From Vagococcus humatus (GTDB lineage Bacteria; Bacillota; Bacilli; Lactobacillales; Vagococcaceae), in assembly GCF_003950325.1 (NCBI RefSeq), contig NZ_PXZH01000001.1, positions 558,001-622,000 of the forward strand: a DNA stretch of 64,000 bases, in the 5' to 3' direction. Position numbers and translations under genes: made by a program. Each line of letters begins with the position of its first letter. Within the stretch, counting starts at the first letter, position 1. The notes beneath the pieces were generated by a model. That model did no database searches. It worked only from the letters and a program-made list of their open reading frames with translations, and was not told the DNA's origin. Below are positions 16,752 to 25,216 of this stretch, piece after piece.

Positions 16752-17783
16752 CTACTTACCTTCTGACAAAAATTCGTTAGTATACAAGGTTTTAGCTGGA
16801 ATTTTCTTAGTAATGAGTTGATTTTCTAGCATAAAATCAGTGTAATTATCCCAAACTTCTTGTTTCATCTCTCCCCATTTACTTGGATCATCTGTATAAT
16901 GTTTAGACACAAATGCTTGAGATTTTTTTAGAAAAGCTAAATCGTATTCAGGTACTTTTTTATGCAATATATTAGCCCCTTCTTCTGGATGATCGATAGC
17001 ATACTGATAGCCTTGTTTAGTTGCTTTTAAAAAACGACGGACTAAGTCAGGATCTTCTTTTATGACTTTGTCTGTGGCTAAAATAATCGGTGTGTAGTAA
17101 TCAAGACGTTTGTCTAATTTTCTTAAAGGTAAAAAATCTAACTGGTAGCCGTCCATCACAGCTTGGGTATAATCCCAACCTTCAAAAAACCACTTAATGT
17201 CCACCTCTTTACCTAACCCTGCCATAGCATTGCCTGAACTTCCCACTAATTTAAGTTGTTGATAATCTGCCTGATCATTTGTCATAACTGCTTTTAGTAC
17301 CGCTTCTTCACTAGGAGATTGCCAACCAGCATAAACTTTCCCTTCAAAATCTTTAGGGCGGGTAATGTGTGACGATTTCATAGATACAAAACCTGAAGTA
17401 TTATGTTCTAAAACAGTGGCAACTGCTGTAACAGGAATCCGTTGTTTGGAAGCAGCAGCATAAGTCAAATCTTCTTGATAACTTAACCCAAACTCCCCTT
17501 TATTTGCCCCTAGTAACCCAATACTTGTTGTATCATCTCCTGGTTCAACGATAGTTAACTTGATGCCTTGTTCTTGATAGTAACCTTTTTCTTCCGCTAC
17601 ATAAATACCGGTATGATTAGTATTCGGTAAATAGTCTAAAATAAGGGAAACCTGAGTTAACGGTTGGTCTTTCTTTTCGGCAGGTTTAGAGGATTTGGCT
17701 TGGTTTGTACATCCTATCATCACTAAACTTAACACCATTAAAAATAACAGTCCTGTTATTTTTTTAGTTTTTGCTTTCAACAC
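16752..17783 (-). CDS. thiY: ABC transporter substrate-binding lipoprotein, thiamine-precursor type
   Basis: 343 residues. Signal peptide with lipobox MIGC (lipidated cysteine near residue 25), then an NMT1/THI5-like domain: LILDYLPNTNHTGIYVAEEKGYY and the phosphate-binding-like GDDTTS. This sequence is characteristic of ThiY, which binds formylaminopyrimidine. The start is GTG behind AAAAGGA; it overlaps the permease gene by 20 nt. It is tethered on the outer face of the membrane. Confidence 0.88.
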   Translation of the reverse strand: MLKAKTKKITGLLFLMVLSLVMIGCTNQAKSSKPAEKKDQPLTQVSLILDYLPNTNHTGIYVAEEKGYYQEQGIKLTIVEPGDDTTSIGLLGANKGEFGLSYQEDLTYAAASKQRIPVTAVATVLEHNTSGFVSMKSSHITRPKDFEGKVYAGWQSPSEEAVLKAVMTNDQADYQQLKLVGSSGNAMAGLGKEVDIKWFFEGWDYTQAVMDGYQLDFLPLRKLDKRLDYYTPIILATDKVIKEDPDLVRRFLKATKQGYQYAIDHPEEGANILHKKVPEYDLAFLKKSQAFVSKHYTDDPSKWGEMKQEVWDNYTDFMLENQLITKKIPAKTLYTNEFLSEGK

Positions 17784-18528
17784 TTGTCATCATCCTTTTC
17801 TTTTGAAGTAATTTTTCTAATCCATATACCCCTAAGTTTAGTCCTAAACTTAGTAAAATAACGATTAAAATTGCCGCAAATACTTTATCCATCAAATAAC
17901 CATTTTTAACTCGGATCATATAATAACCTAATCCTTGTGAAGCGCTAAGCCATTCCCCAACAATGGCACCTCCTATACAATAAGTCGCAGCTACTCGCAT
18001 ACCAGATAACAAACCAGGTAAGCCCTTAGGTATTTTTACTGACTGATAAATTTGCCAAGTAGATGCGCCGTAATGCTTCATCAACTGAATATATTTCGGA
18101 TCGACTTGCTGTAAGCCACTAAAAAAAGCAATGGCCATAGGAAAAAAACTCATCAATATGACCAATAAAATTTTAGGGGTCAAACCAAATCCAAACCATA
18201 CTGTTAGTAACGGACCTAATACCATCATTGGAATAGTTTGTGAAATAACTAAATGAGGATAGATTGCTAACTGAAGACCTTTAAATCTATCCATTAATAT
18301 GGCTAAAATACTCGCCAATATACTGGCAATCACTAACCCTATTACCCCTTCTTTAAGAGTGACTAAGCTGTGCTTAAATAAAGTATGCCAATCTGATACT
18401 AAGGCTTCAACAATGGCAGAGGGCACTGGCAATATGTAATTAGGAAATGAAAACAAGCGACCTAACCCTTCCCAACTGACTAACAGGGTGGTCAAACTTA
18501 TCAGTGGATAGACTAACCGTTTATTCAT
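17764..18528 (-). CDS. thiX: ABC transporter permease, thiamine-precursor type
   Basis: 254 residues, about six transmembrane helices, with the EAA-loop segment LMKHYGASTWQIYQSVKIPKG of binding-protein-dependent permeases (SsuC/ThiX family). A TTG at 18549 lies in the U-tract of the riboswitch terminator and is rejected; AAAGGA precedes ATG 18528. It is the first gene of the operon, so the riboswitch directly controls it. Confidence 0.88.
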   Translation of the reverse strand: MNKRLVYPLISLTTLLVSWEGLGRLFSFPNYILPVPSAIVEALVSDWHTLFKHSLVTLKEGVIGLVIASILASILAILMDRFKGLQLAIYPHLVISQTIPMMVLGPLLTVWFGFGLTPKILLVILMSFFPMAIAFFSGLQQVDPKYIQLMKHYGASTWQIYQSVKIPKGLPGLLSGMRVAATYCIGGAIVGEWLSASQGLGYYMIRVKNGYLMDKVFAAILIVILLSLGLNLGVYGLEKLLQKKRMMTSVESKN

Positions 18529-18547
18529 TCTGTTTATCCTTTCTTGC

Positions 18548-18582
18548 AAAAAAACGACAGAAGCTAATTAGCTTCTGTCGTT
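18548..18582 (-). terminator. riboswitch expression-platform terminator
   Basis: Perfect palindrome, arms CGACAGAAGCTAA / TTAGCTTCTGTCG, followed on the minus strand by TTTTTTT, just upstream of thiX. Ligand-dependent premature termination is inferred. Confidence 0.88.
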
Positions 18583-18613
18583 TATTTAGACATTTAGTAT
18601 ATATATCTACTCA

Positions 18614-18697
18614 ATCATCCCTACGACGGTGCTAACCGACAGGTTCAAAGGGTCTAAACGCATAGTTTACTCTCAGGCCGTTTGCGGCCTCCCCTGA
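18614..18697 (-). promoter_or_regulatory. TPP riboswitch (THI element)
   Basis: The minus strand shows the THI-box core in order: GGGGAGGCC...GGCCTGAGA, then ACCCTTTGAACCTG, then GTTAGCACCGTCGTAGGGA; P1 closes with AATCA / TGATT. It is an 84-nt aptamer followed by a terminator hairpin, so thiamine diphosphate should switch off the transporter operon. Confidence 0.95.
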
Positions 18698-18790
18698 TTT
18701 ATTTATTCAATTGTAACTAAAGTTTAACACCAATTAAAGTTAGATGCAATCTAATTTTTAATTCATTTCACAAACTAACTTTTCCCTTCA

Positions 18791-21700
18791 TTAGGCATCT
18801 TTTTTCTTTTCAGCAGCTTTCGCTAATTTTTCCCGAATTTTTTCTTCTTGACCTGCTATTCTAGCATAACGGAAGAAACGATTTTTAGCATCTGCTACAG
18901 TTACTGAAAATAGTTCTTCTGAGATAGTTGGGTCAATCCGTTCTAGAGAAGCAAAACGGTTTTCACTTCGCATGAAAGGAATCATCTGATCAAAGTCAGG
19001 TTTCTTAAAGTCTAAAGTCATAGGATTTTTTCCTTTTTCCTCTAGTAATGGATTGTATCGGTAAAGTGACCAATAACCTGACTCTACTGCTTTTTTAGTT
19101 TGTTCTAAAGTTAGTCCGCCACTAATGCCATGAGCAATACAAGGAGTATAGGCGATAATTAAAGAAGGTCCTGGGAATTTTTCTGCTTCTTCAAAGGCTT
19201 TAATCGTCTGCATTTGATTAGCACCTGAAGCGATTTGTGCCACATACACATGACCATAACTCATCGCCATCATCCCTAAATCTTTTTTCCGACTTCTCTT
19301 ACCTTCTGCAGCAAATTTAGCTACAGCTGAAGTTGGTGTTGCTTTCGATTTTTGACCCCCTGTATTAGAGTAAACTTCGTTATCCATTACTAAAATGTTC
19401 ACATCTTCTCCACTAGCTAACACATGATCAATTCCGCCAAAGCCGATATCATAAGCCCAACCATCGCCTCCAACCATCCACTGGCTAGGTTTAGCAAACA
19501 AATCACGCTGCTCATATATTTTAGCTAATAAAGCATGATTAGGTGTTTCTAAAGAAAGAGCTGCTTGTAGTTTTTGACTACGTTGCTGAGTTCCTTCTCC
19601 TTCCCACATATGAGCTTGCCAATCTGTCAATAAATCTTTCAACTCACTGGAGATAGGTAGCTGAACTGCTTCTTCTACTAATTTCGCTAAATTTTCACGT
19701 CGTTGGTTGTTGGCTAAGTACATGCCGTAACCATATTCCGCATTATCTTCAAATAAAGAATTAGACCAAGCAGGACCTTGTCCTAACTCATTGGTAGTAT
19801 ATGGGGTAGTCGGAGCAGCTGCACCGTAAATAGAAGAACAGCCAGTTGCATTTGCCATCATTAACCGGTCCCCGTAAAGTTGGGTTAATAACTTGATATA
19901 TGGGGTTTCCCCGCAACCTGAACAAGCTCCTGAAAACTCAAATAAAGGTTTTTCAAATTGAGAGCCTTTAACAGAGCCTTTTTTAACTGGATTTTCTTTT
20001 GTTTTAAGGGTCATAGCGAATGCCCAGTTAACAGCTTCTTCTCGCATCTCCTCGTAAGGTTTCATCTCAAGAGCCTTTCCTTTAGCTGGACAAGCTTCCA
20101 CACATAACCCACAACCTGTACAATCTTCAACTGACACTTGAATACGGTACATTAAACCATCTGCCCCTCGCATTTCACGGACAATAAAGCCTTCTGGTGC
20201 TTCAGCCATTTCTGCTTCATCTGCTAAAAAAGGTCTGATTGCTGCGTGAGGACAGACAAAGGCACATTCGTTACACATAGTACAACGTTCCGCATTCCAT
20301 TCAGGGACTTCTAAGGCGATACCTCTTTTTTCAAAGGCAGCAGTTCCCAGCGGCATTCGACCGTCTGTCATATTATTTGCTTTTAAATCCCCTACTGTCA
20401 ATGAATCCCCTTCTTGTTTTTCCATCGGTTTGACAATATTAAAAACAAATTGAGGCATATTTTCTGACCGTTTAATCCCAGGAAGAGTTTCCTCTTGCCA
20501 ATGACTTGGAACCTCTACTTTTTCTAAATGTTCTAAAGTTTGGTCAACAGCCGCCATGTTTTTATCTACAACCTTTTGTGATTTTCGGCTATAAGTTCGG
20601 CTGATTTCTGCTTTTAATAATGGATAAACAGTTTCCATTGGCATCATCTTAGTCAAATAGAAAAAGGCTGTTTCCATAATAGTGTTAATTCGCCGATTTA
20701 AGCCAACTTGAGCTGCAATCTTTTGAGCGTCAATAATATAAAATTCACATTGCTTTTTAGCCAAAGCTTGTTTTAAATTGCTTGGTAAATTTTGCTCTAA
20801 CTGTTCTTTTGTCCAAGTGGTGTTAAGTAAGAAAATACCCCCTGGTTTTAAATCTTTTCCTAAGTCATAGGTATTGACATAAGAGGTATTGTGACAAGCA
20901 ACAAAGTCAGCTTGAGAAATTAAGTAACTAGAACGAATCGGTTCTTTACCAAATCGTAAAAAAGATTGGGTTAAGCCACCAGATTTTTTAGAATCATAGG
21001 CAAAATATCCTTGAGCATACAAATCAGTATGGTTGCCAATAATTTTAATGGCTGATTTATTGGCACCAACTGTTCCATCTGAACCAAATCCCCAAAATTT
21101 TGCTTGATAGGTATCCGCTGGTGTTAAGTCTAAATCAGTGGTGATAGGTAAAGATAAATGAGTAACATCATCTAAAATACCAATGGTAAACCGTGGTTTC
21201 ATCGCTTCTTTTGGCTGTTGTAATTCATTATAGACCGCTAAAATTTGACTAGGTACAACATCTTTAGAACCTAAACCGTAACGTCCACCAATAATAGTTG
21301 GTTGAAGTTTAGAGCCGTATAAAGCACTTTGAACATCTAATAATAAAGGTTCCCCAGTAGCTCCTGGTTCTTTTGTTCTATCTAAAACAGCTAAATGCTT
21401 CACAGTTTCAGGTAAGGCATGTAAAAAGGCTTCTGTTGGGAAAGGGCGATACAAATGAATATTTATATGGCCTACTTTTCTCCCTTGTTGGTTTAAATAA
21501 TCGACTGTCTGCTCAACTACTGGGGCAACACTTCCCATTGAAACAATTACTTCGGTTGCATCAGTTGCACCGTAATAATTGACTAACTGATAATTGGTGC
21601 CTCGTAGTTCATTGATTTTACCCATATAGCTTGAAACAATCTCTGGTACTTGATCATAAAAAGCGTTGACAACTTCTCTTTGCTGAAAATGAATATCAGG

Positions 21701-22360
21701 ATTTTGATTACCTCCGCTTACATGAGGATGATTAGGATTTAAACTTTTTTGACGAAATTCGGCTAATTTCTCTTGATTGACTAAAGGTTTTAGCTCCTCA
21801 TAATCTAGTACCTCTACTTTTTGAATTTCATGACTCGTTCTAAACCCATCAAAAAAGTTAACAAAGGGAACACTTGCCTCAATAGCAGCTAAATGTGCCA
21901 CCGCAGATAAGTCCATGACTTCTTGCACGTTGCTTTCAGCTAACATAGCAAATCCTGTTTGTCTAGTAGCCATCACATCTCCGTGATCGCCGAAAATACT
22001 TAAAGCATTAGTAGCCACAGCTCGACTAGCTACATGAAAAACAGCAGGTAATAATTCCCCAGCTATTTTGTACATATTAGGAATCATTAACAATAACCCT
22101 TGAGAAGCTGTATACGTACTTGTTAAGGCTCCTGTTTTTAATGAACCATGAACCACCCCTGCTGCCCCAGCTTCTGATTGCATTTCAACTACTTTAACTG
22201 GTTGGCCAAACATATTTTTCTTACCAGCAGCTGACCATTCGTCTACTAATTCTGCCATAGTAGAACTAGGGGTAATAGGATAAATAGCAGCCAACTCGCT
22301 AAAAGCATAAGAAATATAAGCAGCGGCTGTATTTCCGTCCATTGTGCGTTTTTCTCGCAT
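18791..22360 (-). CDS. nifJ: pyruvate:ferredoxin (flavodoxin) oxidoreductase
   Basis: 1189 residues, the usual full length of the single-chain enzyme. It oxidises pyruvate and CoA to acetyl-CoA and CO2 and reduces ferredoxin or flavodoxin. Visible parts: N-terminal domain with YPITPSS; two 4Fe-4S clusters (CTMCNECAFVCP, CTGCGLCVEACP, about residues 690-760); a further cysteine pair GACSGCGETPY; and the thiamine-diphosphate site GGDGWAYDIGFGGIDHVLASG (in two stretches around 960). Its TPP requirement fits the adjacent TPP-controlled uptake operon. It is a single gene. PFOR is not universal in Enterococcaceae. Confidence 0.95.
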   Translation of the reverse strand: MREKRTMDGNTAAAYISYAFSELAAIYPITPSSTMAELVDEWSAAGKKNMFGQPVKVVEMQSEAGAAGVVHGSLKTGALTSTYTASQGLLLMIPNMYKIAGELLPAVFHVASRAVATNALSIFGDHGDVMATRQTGFAMLAESNVQEVMDLSAVAHLAAIEASVPFVNFFDGFRTSHEIQKVEVLDYEELKPLVNQEKLAEFRQKSLNPNHPHVSGGNQNPDIHFQQREVVNAFYDQVPEIVSSYMGKINELRGTNYQLVNYYGATDATEVIVSMGSVAPVVEQTVDYLNQQGRKVGHINIHLYRPFPTEAFLHALPETVKHLAVLDRTKEPGATGEPLLLDVQSALYGSKLQPTIIGGRYGLGSKDVVPSQILAVYNELQQPKEAMKPRFTIGILDDVTHLSLPITTDLDLTPADTYQAKFWGFGSDGTVGANKSAIKIIGNHTDLYAQGYFAYDSKKSGGLTQSFLRFGKEPIRSSYLISQADFVACHNTSYVNTYDLGKDLKPGGIFLLNTTWTKEQLEQNLPSNLKQALAKKQCEFYIIDAQKIAAQVGLNRRINTIMETAFFYLTKMMPMETVYPLLKAEISRTYSRKSQKVVDKNMAAVDQTLEHLEKVEVPSHWQEETLPGIKRSENMPQFVFNIVKPMEKQEGDSLTVGDLKANNMTDGRMPLGTAAFEKRGIALEVPEWNAERCTMCNECAFVCPHAAIRPFLADEAEMAEAPEGFIVREMRGADGLMYRIQVSVEDCTGCGLCVEACPAKGKALEMKPYEEMREEAVNWAFAMTLKTKENPVKKGSVKGSQFEKPLFEFSGACSGCGETPYIKLLTQLYGDRLMMANATGCSSIYGAAAPTTPYTTNELGQGPAWSNSLFEDNAEYGYGMYLANNQRRENLAKLVEEAVQLPISSELKDLLTDWQAHMWEGEGTQQRSQKLQAALSLETPNHALLAKIYEQRDLFAKPSQWMVGGDGWAYDIGFGGIDHVLASGEDVNILVMDNEVYSNTGGQKSKATPTSAVAKFAAEGKRSRKKDLGMMAMSYGHVYVAQIASGANQMQTIKAFEEAEKFPGPSLIIAYTPCIAHGISGGLTLEQTKKAVESGYWSLYRYNPLLEEKGKNPMTLDFKKPDFDQMIPFMRSENRFASLERIDPTISEELFSVTVADAKNRFFRYARIAGQEEKIREKLAKAAEKKKDA

Positions 22361-22460
22361 AATTCCTCCTTCTTTCTTGTGTAATTAATTACTCAGTGAA
22401 AATTCACCTTACCCATTATAAAACAAATACTGAAAATTTGCACAAGTATCTAGCTTGTAC

Positions 22461-22495
22461 AAAAAAAGAGCATTAGCTAATCTAATACTCTTTTC
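22461..22495 (-). terminator. terminator of the yqeG-yqeM operon
   Basis: On the minus strand AGAGTATTAG, loop, CTAATGCTCT then TTTTTTT, just after yqeM. Confidence 0.88.
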
Positions 22496-22500
22496 TCTCT

Positions 22501-23238
22501 TTATTTGCGGCAAACGAAAAACCAACGTTTACTTGTTTCAGTAGGTTTTTCATCGGTAAAATCAGCAAAGACTTGAATATCTGTAAAATTGGCATTTTCT
22601 AGCATCATCGTATAATTATCTAGAGAATAAGTCCGTTCTTTATGTAACTCATCATAGCGACTAAACAATAATTCTCCTTCATTTTCTTGTACAAAAAAAG
22701 TCAGAAAATGTTCAATACTATGCTCTTTTTCTCCAGGATAACTGTCCCATAAAAAGGCAAAATCATCTGTTTGATAATGATAGCTATATTCTGGGAAGAC
22801 CTCTTGAATTTGATAAAGGGAATGCACATCAAAAATAAAGGTGCCACCAGGTTCTAATGTCCGGTAAACCGCATCAAAGACTTCTTGAACAGCTTGTCTA
22901 TTTGGCATGTAGCATAAAGAATCAGAGAAACAAGTAATAGCTTCATAAGTGCCAATTTCAGATAAGTCCATCATATCTCCTTGAACTAACTGAATCGAAA
23001 CATTTTCTTCTGCTGCCCGTTTACTGGCCATCATCAACATTTCTTCTGACAAATCAAGGGCTGTTACTTCATACTGTTCTTTTGCGAATTCACAGGCTAA
23101 AGCCCCGGTTCCGCAAGCTAACTCTAAAAGACGGGTGGTGTTTTCCGGTAAATGACGTTTAGAAAAAGCTAACCATTGTTGATACAAAGCTGTATCCATG
23201 ACCTCATCATACACAAAAGCAAATGTTTCATAAATCAT
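22501..23238 (-). CDS. yqeM: class I SAM-dependent methyltransferase, YqeM-like
   Basis: 245 residues. SAM-binding motif LLELACGTGALACEFA, then VTALDLSEEML and GDMMDL. It is the last gene of the yqeG operon, 2 nt after rsfS, its conserved place in Firmicutes. Substrate unknown. Weak ribosome site, so translation is probably coupled to rsfS. Confidence 0.88.
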   Translation of the reverse strand: MIYETFAFVYDEVMDTALYQQWLAFSKRHLPENTTRLLELACGTGALACEFAKEQYEVTALDLSEEMLMMASKRAAEENVSIQLVQGDMMDLSEIGTYEAITCFSDSLCYMPNRQAVQEVFDAVYRTLEPGGTFIFDVHSLYQIQEVFPEYSYHYQTDDFAFLWDSYPGEKEHSIEHFLTFFVQENEGELLFSRYDELHKERTYSLDNYTMMLENANFTDIQVFADFTDEKPTETSKRWFFVCRK

Positions 23239-23240
23239 GT

Positions 23241-23594
23241 CTAATCTACCATGCTAGAAACATTGACCATCGGTGCATCTGACCAAAGTTTTTCCAAATT
23301 ATAAAATGTTCGCTCTGAGTTATGGAAAACATGTACCACAATATCCCCTAAATCAATCAATACCCATTTTCCTGACTCTTTACCTTCTACACGGGAAACT
23401 TGTACCCCGTTGATTGCTGCTTGTTCTACAATTTCATCTACAATGGCGCCAACTTGTTTTTCACTATTTCCATGACAGATAACAAAATAATCTGCTAGCA
23501 AGGAAACTTTTTGAACATCCAAAGCAACAATTTCTTCTGCTCGTTTATCATCTGCAGCCTTCACAACTATTTTTAATAAATCACTACTATCTAT
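23241..23594 (-). CDS. rsfS: ribosomal silencing factor RsfS (apparent AUA start)
   Basis: 117 residues when started at ATA 23594. It binds ribosomal protein uL14 and blocks subunit joining. Conserved VKAADDKRAE, VSLLADYFVICHGNSEKQV and KWVLIDLGDIVVHVF are present. No ATG, GTG or TTG occurs in frame between the upstream stop codon and GTG 23564, which would cut off the family's first 10 residues and has no ribosome site; instead AGGAGG stands 8 nt before ATA 23594, which reads I(M)DSSDLLKIVVKAADDK. The length then matches the usual 117-118 residues. Confidence 0.85.
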   Translation of the reverse strand: MDSSDLLKIVVKAADDKRAEEIVALDVQKVSLLADYFVICHGNSEKQVGAIVDEIVEQAAINGVQVSRVEGKESGKWVLIDLGDIVVHVFHNSERTFYNLEKLWSDAPMVNVSSMVD

Positions 23595-23606
23595 GGTAAT
23601 TCCCTC

Positions 23607-24209
23607 CTATTTTTTCACAACCCACTGATTGTAGGTTTCTAATGTTTTTGGATAAATACTCACTTCTTTTTGGATTAAATACAATAACGTGTGCTTGGTT
23701 TCATAAGCCACTGCTTGTTTTAAATCTTTAAAAGCCAATTCTCTAGCTTCTTCTACTCCTTCAAATTGACGACCTAACTCTACATAATCTGCTACATAAA
23801 TGACTTGATCTAAATCAGTCATCTCTTTTGCTCCAGTTGTATGAAGTCTTACAGCTTGCAGTACCATTGGATCGGTCACAGACAACTCTTCTTTTGCTAA
23901 ACAAGCCCCTAAAATGCCATGCCAAATTGGATTGCCAAAAGAAATCAAGGACTGATCTAGTCCGTGAGTCTTAATGTAGTGGATCATTTCCTCATCTGGT
24001 CGCTCTTTAGCATAGTCATGAATAAGAGCAGCTAAACTCGCTTGAACAGGTGATACATCATGAACTTTGGCTAACTGAATAGCCATCTCTTCCACCCGTA
24101 AAACATGGTTAAATCGTTTATCACTCATCTCTTTTTGAATGAGAGGTAACAGACGTTTTCGTTCTTGTTCATATTCTTTTGTTGTTAACTTTCGATAATC
24201 ATTTACCAT
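23607..24209 (-). CDS. yqeK: HD-domain Ap4A hydrolase YqeK
   Basis: 200 residues. HD-type metal-binding residues: H in FNHVLRVEEMA, HD in ALIHDYAKE, H in IWHGILGA and D in VIYVADYVE. The family hydrolyses diadenosine tetraphosphate symmetrically. It overlaps nadD by 11 nt and its last codons carry the rsfS ribosome site. Confidence 0.9.
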   Translation of the reverse strand: MVNDYRKLTTKEYEQERKRLLPLIQKEMSDKRFNHVLRVEEMAIQLAKVHDVSPVQASLAALIHDYAKERPDEEMIHYIKTHGLDQSLISFGNPIWHGILGACLAKEELSVTDPMVLQAVRLHTTGAKEMTDLDQVIYVADYVELGRQFEGVEEARELAFKDLKQAVAYETKHTLLYLIQKEVSIYPKTLETYNQWVVKK

Positions 24210-24846
24210 CTAAATACAGACCTTTCTTATAAATATAGTCTATCACATTTTCAGGTAAAAGATAACGAATTGAACAGCCCTCTTGAACCTTTTTACGAAT
24301 CATTGAAGAGCTAATATCTAACTCAGGAACATCTAGCCAGATAACCGAATAATCTGTTTGATGAGAATAATTTGGTCGTCTAATGCCAACAAATTGAACC
24401 ATGTCAACTAACTCATCAATTTTGTGCCATTTAGGTAGATACTCCACCATATCTCCGCCAATAATAAAAAAGTAATCTGTATCAGGATGTTGTTCCTTTA
24501 ACCATTTAATCGTGTCATATGTATAACTTTTCCCTTGTCTTTCAAGCTCACAAGTTTCAATGTCTAGACACGGATTAGCCTCAACCGCTAATTTAAGCAT
24601 AGCCAAACGGTCTGAACTAGCAATCGTCTCCTTATGATCCACATGGGGAGGTAAATAACTAGGCATTAAATAAATATGATCTAAAGCCAACTGATGATAC
24701 ACCTGATCTGCTACAAGTAAATGAGCATGATGAACTGGATTAAAAGTTCCACCTAAAATTCCGACTTTTTTACGATGACTTTGATAAAGGGGCAAGGTTT
24801 CTGTTAATAACCTTGCCGAAGTCACTGTTTTAGTTTGTCTTTTCAT
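24199..24846 (-). CDS. nadD: nicotinate-nucleotide adenylyltransferase
   Basis: 215 residues. It makes deamido-NAD from nicotinate mononucleotide and ATP. Nucleotidyltransferase motif GILGGTFNPVHHAHL and C-terminal ISSSMIRKKV (ISSTxIR type) are present. There is a 27-residue N-terminal extension before KVGILGG, similar to the enterococcal form. AGGAGG precedes the ATG. Confidence 0.93.
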   Translation of the reverse strand: MKRQTKTVTSARLLTETLPLYQSHRKKVGILGGTFNPVHHAHLLVADQVYHQLALDHIYLMPSYLPPHVDHKETIASSDRLAMLKLAVEANPCLDIETCELERQGKSYTYDTIKWLKEQHPDTDYFFIIGGDMVEYLPKWHKIDELVDMVQFVGIRRPNYSHQTDYSVIWLDVPELDISSSMIRKKVQEGCSIRYLLPENVIDYIYKKGLYLDGK

Positions 24847-24887
24847 GTCAAGACCTCCTAAGACATTTCGTTTTTATCATTAACTAG

Positions 24888-25202
24888 TTAAATTTCTTTT
24901 ACTTCTTTAGATAAACGTTGATATTTTTCTTTAGAAGAAGGTTTATATAAAACCAACACTCGCCCAATCGTTTGAACAACTGTACAGTAAGTTTCTTCTT
25001 CTAATACTTGCGCCACTTCTTCCACTGTTTCATCTGTATTTTGTAGTAAAGAGATTTTGATTAATTCTCTTTTCTCTAAGGCTTCTCCAATTTGTGTTAC
25101 CATTGCCTCATTAACGCCACCTTTTCCTACTTGGAAAATAGGGGTTAAATGATGAGCCTGACTTCTTAAAAATCTTGTTTGTTTTCCTCTTAATTTCAAC
25201 AT
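24888..25202 (-). CDS. yhbY: YhbY-family RNA-binding protein (CRM domain)
   Basis: 104 residues forming one CRM domain; the loop VGKGGVNEAMV corresponds to the GxxG RNA-binding loop. Associated with ribosome assembly (pre-50S binding in E. coli). It sits between yqeH and nadD as in other Firmicutes. Confidence 0.9.
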   Translation of the reverse strand: MLKLRGKQTRFLRSQAHHLTPIFQVGKGGVNEAMVTQIGEALEKRELIKISLLQNTDETVEEVAQVLEEETYCTVVQTIGRVLVLYKPSSKEKYQRLSKEVKEI

Positions 25203-25216
25203 AATCCTTCTTTCTT

